This document shows, in pieces, positions 6,934 to 14,118 of a stretch of 19,327 nt of DNA. How positions within the stretch are numbered: position 1 is the first letter of the stretch; the number at the start of each line of letters is the position of its first letter. The stretch comes from an uncultured Chryseolinea sp. (GTDB lineage: Bacteria > Bacteroidota > Bacteroidia > Cytophagales > Cyclobacteriaceae), in NCBI GenBank assembly GCA_946478915.1, contig CAMLER010000014.1, forward strand, positions 1 through 19,327, read 5' to 3'. The translations under genes were made by a program, and so were the position numbers. Below the pieces are notes generated by a model that saw only the letters and a program-made list of their open reading frames with translations, did no database searches and was not told the origin of the DNA.

Positions 6934-8001
6934 TTAATGAAGTCCAGAGTTCAGGTAAGAGCCCAGGTTTTGTTCGGTTATAACTTCCAGAGGGAACAGT
7001 TCCTGCTGCGGCATCGACTTTTTGAACATCAAATGGTTAACCAGGTGACTGATGCCCAGGAAAGCCTGGCGCTTCGGATTCTGGTGAATGAGGAAGTCGA
7101 TGGTACCGGCTTTCAAATATTTTAGATTTTCATCGAGCAGGTCATAACCGATCAGCCGGATATTTTTCTTTCCTTGTTTTTCAAGGAAGCTTGCCGCTAG
7201 TGCGGAACCTTTTGATGTGGAGACAAAAATTCCTTTGAGATTTGGATCATTTATAAGATCGGTCAATTGTTTACTGAAGGAATTGTCTTTCGGATTTATG
7301 TTGAACGCGATTACCTCAAACTTCGCTTTACCATTTGAATTAAAATATTCCCGGAATCCCTTTTCCTTTTCGAGCAAGTGCAAGGAATCGTGAATATCTT
7401 CATCTATGTGGAGCACTGCAAAAGTGCCGGGTGCTTGCTGGCCGAAATGTAAAAGCTGTGCAGCAACTTTGCCACTCTGAAATAAATTCTGGCCTATGAA
7501 ACTCAATGGCGAGGCTTCCGGAATGTTTGTATTGAAAAGGACATATGGAATTTGTTCTGTCTTTAAAATCTCAAATACCGGCAGCGCCTCATGATAAAAA
7601 ATCGGGGCGATCACAACGCCATCGGGTTTCGTTGCTACAGCTTCTTTCGCTACTGCGAGAAATGAGTCTTTGTTAAATTGATCGAATACATGAACTTCAA
7701 TATTGATACCGTACTGGGTCCATTCTGACTGAGCCTGCTGGATTCCAAGGTTGGATTGAGACCAGTAAGGATCTTGTTCCGGATTAGGCAGGATGGCGGC
7801 AATTTTATAATTCTTGTTGGAGCCTAGTGTTCGAGCGATCAGATTCGGCTTATAGTCGATCTGTTCCATAACCGACGTGACCTTCTTTAACGCTTCCTGA
7901 GAAACACGACCGCGATTGTGGATAACACGATCGACTGTTCCAACTGATACACCCGCCAGCTTGGCGATGTCCTTAATTCGAATGTTCTTCCCTAATTCCA
8001 T
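6934..8001 (-). CDS. LacI-family transcriptional regulator
   Basis: A 355-residue DNA-binding repressor. The N-terminal helix-turn-helix is IKDIAKLAGVSVGTVDRVIH (about 9-28). It is followed by the hinge helix (PNLIARTLGS, 52-61) and a periplasmic-binding-protein-like effector domain (about 66-350). The SVGTVDRVIHNRGRVS signature is complete, so the DNA-binding domain is intact. The effector is probably a sugar or related ligand, but the sequence does not say which. The ATG at 8001 is chosen over a TTG two codons upstream. No transporter or carbohydrate enzyme is adjacent. Two operator-like palindromes with central CG lie 58-95 nt upstream, suggesting autoregulation and possibly control of the divergent glycosyltransferase operon. 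Confident in family, not in target. Confidence 0.93.
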   Translation of the reverse strand: MELGKNIRIKDIAKLAGVSVGTVDRVIHNRGRVSQEALKKVTSVMEQIDYKPNLIARTLGSNKNYKIAAILPNPEQDPYWSQSNLGIQQAQSEWTQYGINIEVHVFDQFNKDSFLAVAKEAVATKPDGVVIAPIFYHEALPVFEILKTEQIPYVLFNTNIPEASPLSFIGQNLFQSGKVAAQLLHFGQQAPGTFAVLHIDEDIHDSLHLLEKEKGFREYFNSNGKAKFEVIAFNINPKDNSFSKQLTDLINDPNLKGIFVSTSKGSALAASFLEKQGKKNIRLIGYDLLDENLKYLKAGTIDFLIHQNPKRQAFLGISHLVNHLMFKKSMPQQELFPLEVITEQNLGSYLNSGLH

Positions 8002-8058
8002 GTCCAAAGCAATAAAATTTTACCTTCAAAAGGAAAATAAATGTGTTGAAAATCGAAA

Positions 8059-8096
8059 CATGTTTTCGAGCACATGGTTTATGTTCACGCGAACAT
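8059..8096. promoter_or_regulatory. Pair of LacI-type operator candidates, 21 bp apart
   Basis: Site 2 (8081-8096) is ATGTTCACGCGAACAT, with perfect 6-bp arms and a central CG. Site 1 (8059-8076) is CATGTTTTCGAGCACATG, with perfect 5-bp outer arms and a central CG. Aligned on the CG they share ATGTTnnCGnGnACAT. The centres (8067/8068 and 8088/8089) are exactly 21 bp apart, two helical turns, so two dimers could bind the same face. A central CpG is the hallmark of LacI-family operators. They lie in the 277-nt divergent spacer between the regulator and the glycosyltransferase operon. The sites are seen directly; who binds them is inferred. The rest of 8002-8278 shows no gene. Confidence 0.6.
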
Positions 8097-8231
8097 GAAA
8101 AAAGGGCCAATTTGGTCATTTTGCGGCGACCCACTCCCGAATCTTCGCTGGAATTTTTATAAGCGGCTTTTCCGATAGTCGAACGAATCAACCGGCGGCC
8201 CCGATTTTATGGGTAGTTCGATGTAAAGTTC

Positions 8232-8261
8232 TTTCATCCTTCACAGGGACATATATATTTG
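8232..8261 (+). promoter_or_regulatory. Candidate promoter of the glycosyltransferase-sigma-rsmG operon
   Basis: TATATTTG (8254-8261) matches the Bacteroidota -7 consensus TAnnTTTG fully. A weak -33 element, TTTC (8232-8235), lies 18 nt upstream. The -7 box ends 17 nt before the TTG start at 8279. The LacI-type operator pair is about 140-170 bp farther upstream. Confidence 0.45.
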
Positions 8262-8278
8262 TCGAAAATCTCTGGTCT

Positions 8279-9379
8279 TTGGAAGTTTTACACATTTTTT
8301 TTTACGCCGTTATCGGCGTTCAGATTTTATATTTTTTAATTTATACAATAGGTTTTTCAAAGGCGGTAACACAAAAGCCTCCCCAGTCATTGCCTGTGTC
8401 AGTGATCGTATGCGCGCATGATGAGGAGCAGAACCTAAGGGAATTGATTCCTCTTTTATTGTCGCAGGATCATCCTGAATTCGAGGTAATAGTTGTCGAT
8501 GACCGATCTAACGACGGCACTTTTGATATGTTGATTCAGGAGACCAGCAAAGACCACCGCCTGAGAATGGTCCACGTCAATCGAACTCCGCCACTGTTCA
8601 ATGCCAAAAAATATGCGCTTACCCTTGGGATAAAGGCAGCGAAATATGAATGGCTGTTGTTGTCCGATGCCGATTGCAGACCTGTCAGCAAAAACTGGAT
8701 CAGTTCAATTTCAAAACATTTCAGTCCTACAACTCATTTCGTGCTGGGCTTCTCGCCATACCAGCACCGGCCTGGCATACTCAACGCCTTCATTCGATTT
8801 GAAACGTTGATCACCGGCATGCAATACATTTCCTTTGCCCTATTAGGAATGCCTTATATGGGCGTAGGGAGAAATCTGTCGTACCGGCGAACCAAGTTCC
8901 TGGAAGCAAAGGGTTTTAACAATTTTATTAAGATCACGGGAGGAGATGATGATCTTTTTGTAAATCAAAATGCGAGGAAAACCAATACGGCCGTATCCAT
9001 TGATGCAGATGCAGTGGTTTCTTCCTTGCCGAAGCAAACGCTGAAAAGTTTCTTTTCACAGAAAGTAAGACATCTTTCCGTAGGCAAGTATTACCGGTTT
9101 GGTCACCGAATCTTATTGGGACTGTTTAGCTTTTCATGGATCGTCACCTGGTTTCTTGGAATACCGCTGCTTTTCTTCTCAAACATTCCCTATGTCATCG
9201 CCGGTTTGTTGGTACTTCGACTCATCATATTTGTAGTTACATCAAAGGCTGCCGCATCTAAACTCCATCAAAGGCTTGAAATCTGGGCAGTACCGCTTTT
9301 AGATTTTATTTATGCCTTTTATTATCTTGTCGCCGGTATAAAGGCCTTGGCTACAAAAAAAGTACGATGGAAGAATTAG
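8279..9379 (+). CDS. Membrane-bound family-2 glycosyltransferase
   Basis: A 366-residue inner-membrane glycosyltransferase. One N-terminal helix (about 4-25) precedes a GT-A domain (about 38-265), and two or three C-terminal helices follow (about 277-320 and 335-358). Active-site features are VVDDRSNDG (72-80), the metal-binding DAD (D130-A131-D132), GGDDDLF (221-227) as the acid motif, and QKVRH (261-265) in the place of the QxxRW motif of processive enzymes. The donor sugar and acceptor are unknown; polysaccharide, glycolipid or protein glycosylation are all possible. The start is TTG at 8279; I find no ATG or GTG upstream in frame that would do. The 3' end overlaps the sigma-factor gene by 13 nt, so the two are almost certainly co-transcribed and coupled. 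Confidence 0.9.
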   Translation: MEVLHIFFYAVIGVQILYFLIYTIGFSKAVTQKPPQSLPVSVIVCAHDEEQNLRELIPLLLSQDHPEFEVIVVDDRSNDGTFDMLIQETSKDHRLRMVHVNRTPPLFNAKKYALTLGIKAAKYEWLLLSDADCRPVSKNWISSISKHFSPTTHFVLGFSPYQHRPGILNAFIRFETLITGMQYISFALLGMPYMGVGRNLSYRRTKFLEAKGFNNFIKITGGDDDLFVNQNARKTNTAVSIDADAVVSSLPKQTLKSFFSQKVRHLSVGKYYRFGHRILLGLFSFSWIVTWFLGIPLLFFSNIPYVIAGLLVLRLIIFVVTSKAAASKLHQRLEIWAVPLLDFIYAFYYLVAGIKALATKKVRWKN

Positions 9380-9975
9380 AAAACAGGTTTTCATCAAAGG
9401 CGCTGGAGGATTTCAAATTGATTGATATGGCGGTCGGCGGTGATGATAAAGCCTATGCCAGACTCCTCCAACGTTACAAAAGACCTGTATATCATATGAT
9501 CCTTAAAATGGTTCGGAATGTCGATGATGCGGAAGATCTGACCATTGAGTCTTTTGCCAAATCATTCCGCAGTCTTCATCGGTTCAAAAAGGATTTTACA
9601 TTTAGCACCTGGCTGTTTCGCATAGCCACCAACAACACCATTGACTTTATTCGCAAGAAAAAGCTGAACACCCTCAGTATTGAAAATACTTTTACTGACG
9701 ATGATGGTCAGGCCGTTTCAATAGATGTGGAGGATGAAAATCTTGATCCTCAGGAAGAGGCAATCAGATTGCAAAAGGCTGAACTGGTGCAGGTTTTTGT
9801 TGATAAACTACCATCCAAATATCAGAAATTGGTCCGGCTCAGATATTTCCATGAATTATCATATGAAGAAATCGCTGTGGAACTTGACGCGCCGCTCGGA
9901 ACGGTCAAGGCTCAACTTCACCGCGCGCGTGAGTTGATGTTTGAAATGGTGAAGAATAAGAGGGACCATATTTGA
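9367..9975 (+). CDS. ECF-type RNA polymerase sigma factor
   Basis: A 202-residue sigma-70-family protein with only regions 2 and 4. Region 2 (about 29-97) includes the -10-recognition segment DAEDLTIESFAKSFRSL and FSTWLFRIATNNTIDFIR. Region 4 (about 137-190) includes LPSKYQKLVRLRYFHELSYEEIA and the -35 helix LGTVKAQLHRARELM. The linker (about 103-130) is acidic and longer than usual. Its ATG lies inside the end of the glycosyltransferase gene (13-nt overlap). No anti-sigma factor follows; the next gene is rsmG. It may be controlled by transcription level or by a distant partner. The regulon is unknown. Confidence 0.93.
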   Translation: MEELENRFSSKALEDFKLIDMAVGGDDKAYARLLQRYKRPVYHMILKMVRNVDDAEDLTIESFAKSFRSLHRFKKDFTFSTWLFRIATNNTIDFIRKKKLNTLSIENTFTDDDGQAVSIDVEDENLDPQEEAIRLQKAELVQVFVDKLPSKYQKLVRLRYFHELSYEEIAVELDAPLGTVKAQLHRARELMFEMVKNKRDHI

Positions 9976-10010
9976 TTAGAAAATTGGAAGATTGGAAAAT
10001 TAGAAAATTG
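9975..10010 (+). repeat. Octamer tandem array between the sigma gene and rsmG
   Basis: Four consecutive 8-mers, ATTAGAAA, ATTGGAAG, ATTGGAAA and ATTAGAAA (9975-10006), are followed by a partial ATTG and a further ATTG that supplies the rsmG TTG start (10012). The first unit overlaps the last base of the sigma-factor stop codon. The array therefore fills the whole spacer. No inverted partner is seen. Confidence 0.6.
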
Positions 10011-10011
10011 A

Positions 10012-10641
10012 TTGGGGGATTCGGGTGTTATATATGATTACTTTCCGGGTCTGACCGATGTTCAGAGGGCGCAGTTCGCGCAGCTTTATTCACTTTATAA
10101 AGATTGGAATGAAAAGATCAATGTGATTTCCCGAAAGGACATTGACAATCTGTACATTAATCACGTTCTCCACTCATTGGGAATTGCAAAAGTAGTCTCC
10201 TTTCAGCCTGGCGCTGCCATCCTCGATGTAGGAACAGGCGGGGGCTTTCCCGGAATACCGCTGGCGATTATGTTTCCACATGCTCAGTTTCATTTGGTGG
10301 ATTCAATTGGCAAAAAAATTACCGTCGTAAAAAGTGTTGCACAATCACTGCGTCTCACAAATGTGACAGCGGAACAAGCTCGCGCAGAGCAGTTGAAAGG
10401 TGAGTATGATTTTATTGTAAGCAGGGCGGTCACCAGGCTAAAGGAATTCTATTCATGGATTCACCGGAAAGCAAAGAAGAAATCAACACATGAGCTTTAC
10501 AATGGAATTTTATATCTCAAGGGCGGGGACCTGGATGAAGAACTTTCTGAATTGAAAAAACCCTACCAACTTTTTTCACTCTCTGACTATTTCAAAGAAG
10601 AGTATTTTGAGACGAAGAAAATAGTTTATATACCGTTGTAG
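10012..10641 (+). CDS. rsmG: 16S rRNA (guanine(527)-N7)-methyltransferase
   Basis: Methylates N7 of G527 in 16S rRNA using S-adenosylmethionine. The 209-residue length is typical. Family features are YKDWNEKINVISRKD (29-43), NHVLHSLGIA (50-59), and the SAM-binding motif ILDVGTGGGFPGIPLA (70-85), followed by LVDS (95-98). It ends in a normal KKIVYIPL tail. The only usable start in frame is TTG at 10012, because a TGA lies directly before it. This adds a few residues (MGDSGV) compared with relatives I know, which start nearer to the YFP motif. The start codon falls in the tail of an octamer array. Third gene of the glycosyltransferase-sigma-rsmG unit. Identity is certain, the exact N-terminus less so. 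Confidence 0.93.
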   Translation: MGDSGVIYDYFPGLTDVQRAQFAQLYSLYKDWNEKINVISRKDIDNLYINHVLHSLGIAKVVSFQPGAAILDVGTGGGFPGIPLAIMFPHAQFHLVDSIGKKITVVKSVAQSLRLTNVTAEQARAEQLKGEYDFIVSRAVTRLKEFYSWIHRKAKKKSTHELYNGILYLKGGDLDEELSELKKPYQLFSLSDYFKEEYFETKKIVYIPL

Positions 10642-10763
10642 GCGAAACGCATACAGCGAAACGCAAAACGCTTGTTCGTCCAAATCTGAAAGAGAACGGG
10701 TTTTTAATACAAAACGCTGCTCCATAAGGCGCACACTCATGCGTTCTGCGTTCTGCTTTAAGC
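10642..10763. repeat. Inverted pair of heptamer arrays downstream of rsmG
   Basis: The left array (10642-10671) reads in 7-mers GCGAAAC, GCATACA, GCGAAAC, GCAAAAC, then GC. The right array (10741-10763) reads GCGTTCT, GCGTTCT, GCTTTAA, GC. They are complementary: 10655-10671 pairs with 10741-10757 at 14 of 17 positions, with 69 nt between. The left array starts right after the rsmG stop codon. The hairpin has no T-run, so it is not a standard terminator. The rest of this 183-nt spacer contains a nine-T run (10809-10817) just before the next start. Confidence 0.5.
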
Positions 10764-10824
10764 TTAATTGTAACCATTTAAGGTAAGCGCCTGGAATTGA
10801 CTGTCTGGTTTTTTTTTCCTACCT

Positions 10825-11385
10825 ATGTTTTCGGATTCTACTATTTTGAAAAAGGCGGTTTCTATATTTCTGGTATTCCTGTTGCTTTTCAATGCGCTGG
10901 GTTTCTACGGCCTTTTGCAGGGTTTGCAGTACAAGAACACACTAGACCTCGTCCGTCGTTTGGATAATCAGCAGTACTCTAAGGATGAGACTATCACTTT
11001 TAAGCTTCCCTTCACTGTACCTTACCAATTGAGTTCAAATGGTTTTGAAAGGGTGGATGGGCAGATTCAAATCGAAGGACAATACTATCGGCTTGTTGAG
11101 CAAAAACTATCTCACGATACGCTTTTTGTAGTTTGTATTAAAGATCACGCCAGCAACCGTATCATGGAGGCCCTTGAGGATTATGTGAAAACATTTACCG
11201 ACCAGCCATCACAGGCAAAGAATACAGGCAAGTCGTTTATCACTTTCATCAAAGATTTTCTTCCCACTTCAATTTTGGTTTCCTCCATTTCTGATGGATG
11301 GAATTCTACCGTTGTTCCAATTGGCTTTACTGAAAATTTTACAAGCAGACCTTTAGCGGTATTTACCCCGCCGCCTCAATCTTAG
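10825..11385 (+). CDS. Hypothetical protein with one N-terminal membrane helix
   Basis: A 186-residue protein I do not recognise. Residues 9-31 (KKAVSIFLVFLLLFNALGFYGL) are strongly hydrophobic without a clear signal-peptidase site, suggesting a membrane anchor with the rest facing the periplasm. The remainder is mixed charged and aromatic (for example DGQIQIEGQYYRLVEQKL at 78-95). It ends in a proline-rich tail (TPPPQS). Small anchored proteins of this shape occur near TonB-receptor genes in Bacteroidota, which is only a loose analogy. It lies 192 nt before the outer-membrane protein gene, so it may be a separate transcript. ATG start at 10825, directly after a poly-T run. No catalytic motif is seen. 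Confidence 0.75.
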   Translation: MFSDSTILKKAVSIFLVFLLLFNALGFYGLLQGLQYKNTLDLVRRLDNQQYSKDETITFKLPFTVPYQLSSNGFERVDGQIQIEGQYYRLVEQKLSHDTLFVVCIKDHASNRIMEALEDYVKTFTDQPSQAKNTGKSFITFIKDFLPTSILVSSISDGWNSTVVPIGFTENFTSRPLAVFTPPPQS

Positions 11386-11524
11386 TCAACGTCATAGCAT
11401 AGAACAATGTCCTGGTCGGGACACTGATAATTCTGGGCGCATTCAGTTCAGATCTGGCGTATCGTATACAACATACTGGTCATCCAAATAAAATCTATCG
11501 AAGAAATTTTACTTAATCCTTTAA

Positions 11525-11550
11525 GCTCATAACGCTGAGCGCTAATGAGC
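11525..11550. repeat. Inverted repeat upstream of the outer-membrane protein gene
   Basis: GCTCAT (11525-11530) and ATGAGC (11545-11550) are perfect 6-bp arms with 14 nt between, centred about 40 nt before the ATG at 11578. This could be an operator or a leader hairpin for the barrel-haloperoxidase-receptor genes. A second small hairpin, TGTCC/GGACA, lies near 11408-11423. Nothing else is recognised in 11386-11577. Confidence 0.3.
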
Positions 11551-11577
11551 CTATCCACCTAAACCAAACAAAATCAA

Positions 11578-12501
11578 ATGAAAAATTTTACCAAATCAGT
11601 TTTTGCAGTCGCATTTCTCTGCATGGCTGGGGTTGCATATTCGCAAACCCCATTGGATGCGATGATGATGGAACAGCGGGAATCATGCCTTGCTTTAACC
11701 TATGAGTACGGATCTTTCGATCAATATTGGGAGGGAGAAACTCTTCGAAAGAACGGAACGATTGAAGATGTTTCGCGCATGGCCATCATGCCAATGATTG
11801 CTATCGGTCTTCACGACAAAGTCAATTTTTACATAGCAGTTCCTTATGTAAAGACAGAATCGAGCGAACCCAATGGCGGGTACCTGATGGGGGCGAAAGG
11901 GTTTCAGGACCTTAGCCTTGCCCTAAAGGTCGAATTCCTTGACATGGAATTGGGCAAGGGAAGACTGGCTGTTCTCGCGTCGGGAGGATATGCCACACCG
12001 ATCACAAACTACTTGAGTGACTACCGGCCCTACAGTATTGGCAACGGTACCAATGAATGGAGTGCAAGAGGAATTGTCCAATATAAATTGAATATGGGTC
12101 TTTACGTTCGCGCCACTGGCGGCCATTTGTTCAGAGGCGATACAAAGGTGGAACGCGATTATTATTACGCCAACGGAAGTTACTACACACCATGGATGGA
12201 CGTGCCCAATGCATGGGAATACACCGGCGCAATAGGCTGGTGGTTGTTGGACAGCTCTTTGAAGCTGGAAGCAAATTATTACGCGCTGCAATCGACTAGC
12301 GGCGATGACATAAGGAAGTACAATGCGGCTCAGCCCACGAATAAGGTCAATTTTGATCAGGTTGGTTTTTCGGCGCAGTATTTTATTCAGCCTGTTAAAG
12401 GCCTGGGAGTCCTAGCTTATTATTCACAGATGCTCAACGGCAGGAATATGGGAAAGTTCACAACCTTCGGTGGGGGACTAACATACCAGTTTAAAATCTA
12501 G
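11578..12501 (+). CDS. Secreted outer-membrane beta-barrel protein (transporter-like)
   Basis: A 307-residue protein with a clear signal peptide (MKNFTKSVFAVAFLCMAG, cleavage likely after AYS at 22). The rest is a run of alternating aromatic and polar segments typical of amphipathic beta strands. It ends in GGGLTYQFKI, with strand-like alternation and a phenylalanine near the end. It resembles the broad group of Bacteroidota outer-membrane proteins annotated as transporters or as MetA-pathway-like barrels, but no substrate can be assigned. Calls to specific porin families would be guesses. It begins a run of three co-directional genes, with only 25 nt to the haloperoxidase-like lipoprotein. 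It may be a pore or a partner of the TonB receptor downstream. Confidence 0.8.
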   Translation: MKNFTKSVFAVAFLCMAGVAYSQTPLDAMMMEQRESCLALTYEYGSFDQYWEGETLRKNGTIEDVSRMAIMPMIAIGLHDKVNFYIAVPYVKTESSEPNGGYLMGAKGFQDLSLALKVEFLDMELGKGRLAVLASGGYATPITNYLSDYRPYSIGNGTNEWSARGIVQYKLNMGLYVRATGGHLFRGDTKVERDYYYANGSYYTPWMDVPNAWEYTGAIGWWLLDSSLKLEANYYALQSTSGDDIRKYNAAQPTNKVNFDQVGFSAQYFIQPVKGLGVLAYYSQMLNGRNMGKFTTFGGGLTYQFKI

Positions 12502-12526
12502 TACACTACTTATTAATTCGACACAA

Positions 12527-14071
12527 ATGAAAAAGAATATAATAGTACCATTTATCGCTGCCTGCTGGTGTTTCTTGTTGGTAGCTTCGTGCGAAAGCGA
12601 TCTTCCTAGGTTCGCAAATTATTCGGCTTATGATTTCTCAAAGATTGATGAAAATGGAGGTAACTGGACTCCCGTCCTGCTTGCATCACCTAATCAAATA
12701 ACCATTACGGCTCCTGAGGACGTAAACTCGGCATCCTACCTGGCTGAATTAGCAGATGTAAAAACTGCTATGTCAAATCTCACCGATGGTCAACGAGGTG
12801 CGGTAGATTATTGGACTAACAATCCTATCATCAGGTGGAATGAAATTGCATTGGAGTTGGCAGCCAAGTACAACCTGATCCCTGGACCTAACCCTGACAA
12901 CACGTATACACTTCCGAATCCTGCCACCCCGGAAGGACCTACACCTTTTCCATTTGCTCACCCTGCTTACACAAGTCGGATGCTCGCATATTTAAGTGTA
13001 GCTCAGTTTGACGCGTTAGTTAGTGCGTGGCATTATAAATATCAGTTCAACCGCTTGGCGCCTGGCCAGTACGATAACTCAATTGAGCCTGCATATGGCG
13101 AAACAATGCTGCCGTCTTATCCTTCTGACGGGGCGGTAATTGCAGCTGCTTCCAGACATATTTTATCAGCGATGTTCCCGTTGGAAAAAGCGTATTTACA
13201 GGAACGTGCTGAGGAACATATGGGAAGTTTAATCTGGTCAGGGTCTAATGTCGAAAGTGATATAGTTGCAGGTGAATTTATTGGTATTGAAGTTGGTAAA
13301 GTGGCGCTCGCGAGGGCATCTCAAGATGGTATGGGCAAGGCACAATGCCCTAAACCTGTTTCTGATTCTATTGCAAAATCTGCCTTCGATCGTTTCGGCT
13401 GGAAGTGGGAAAATATTGAAGTGCCGCCAAGACCAGTAGGACTTGCGCCATTGTTCTGTAACGTAAAAATGTGGAGTGTGCCTCACGTATCGGATGTTCG
13501 TCCGGGCCCACCACCAGCAATTGGTTCAGAAGAATTCAAAGCAGCAGCAAGAGAACTACAAGATCACCAGGACAACATGACTGAGGAAAAAAGAAAAATT
13601 GCCAACTGGTGGTCTGATGGACTGGGATCCTACACACCTCCCGGTCACTGGAATAAGTTTGCAAAAGACTTCATTATCAAATACAAAGAAAACCCGCTGC
13701 GCTCAGCCCGCACGTTCGCTTATCTGAACATGGCAGTAATGGATGCCGGGATTGCATGCTGGGATGCGAAGTATTATTATCACTATCCGCGTCCTATTAA
13801 CGCGATACCTGGTTTCAAAACTATTTTGGGAACTCCAAACTTTCCTGCCTACACTTCGGGCCACAGCACCTTTTCCGCTGCAGCGTCGGAAATATTATCA
13901 CACATATATCCTGGCGAAGCAGCGCAATGTGAAGCCTGGGCACAAGAGGCCGCGATATCCCGGATATACGCTGGTATTCACTGGACCTTTGATGCCGAAG
14001 TTGGGATAGCACAGGGTAAAGACGTAGCTTCCTATACACTAGAAAAAATGCGAATTGATGGAGCAGAATGA
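12527..14071 (+). CDS. Vanadium-haloperoxidase/PAP2-fold lipoprotein
   Basis: A 514-residue lipoprotein. A signal peptide ends in the lipobox VASC with lipidated C22, followed by acidic residues (ESD) that might favour surface display. The C-terminal half carries the three vanadate/phosphate-site motifs of this fold. These are K-x6-RP (K415, R422, P423), YTSGHS (S444, G445, H446; the P of PSGH is T443) and SR-x5-H-x3-D (R479, H485, D489). The wording FPAYTSGHSTF is closer to haloperoxidases than to lipid phosphatases. The N-terminal half repeats the same pattern in degenerate form (see findings). The activity could be halide oxidation with bound vanadate or phosphate-ester hydrolysis; sequence alone does not decide. 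It lies between a barrel protein and a TonB receptor, 25 and 47 nt away. Confidence 0.88.
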   Translation: MKKNIIVPFIAACWCFLLVASCESDLPRFANYSAYDFSKIDENGGNWTPVLLASPNQITITAPEDVNSASYLAELADVKTAMSNLTDGQRGAVDYWTNNPIIRWNEIALELAAKYNLIPGPNPDNTYTLPNPATPEGPTPFPFAHPAYTSRMLAYLSVAQFDALVSAWHYKYQFNRLAPGQYDNSIEPAYGETMLPSYPSDGAVIAAASRHILSAMFPLEKAYLQERAEEHMGSLIWSGSNVESDIVAGEFIGIEVGKVALARASQDGMGKAQCPKPVSDSIAKSAFDRFGWKWENIEVPPRPVGLAPLFCNVKMWSVPHVSDVRPGPPPAIGSEEFKAAARELQDHQDNMTEEKRKIANWWSDGLGSYTPPGHWNKFAKDFIIKYKENPLRSARTFAYLNMAVMDAGIACWDAKYYYHYPRPINAIPGFKTILGTPNFPAYTSGHSTFSAAASEILSHIYPGEAAQCEAWAQEAAISRIYAGIHWTFDAEVGIAQGKDVASYTLEKMRIDGAE

Positions 14072-14118
14072 AGTCTGCGACCTGTATTGGATTAAAAACC
14101 GTATGTATTCTTTGACGA

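Noticed and set aside
6769..7125. 118-codon plus-strand frame as a real gene
   Set aside because: Despite the good SD match, over half of it is antisense to the conserved LacI effector domain and the product looks like a shadow translation. Kept only as a low-interest finding.
10641..10763. Opposed heptamer arrays after rsmG as an intrinsic terminator
   Set aside because: The loop is 69 nt and no T-run follows the right arm.
10592..10777. 61-codon minus-strand frame downstream of rsmG
   Set aside because: It runs through the heptamer arrays and into the end of rsmG, and shows no protein-like features.
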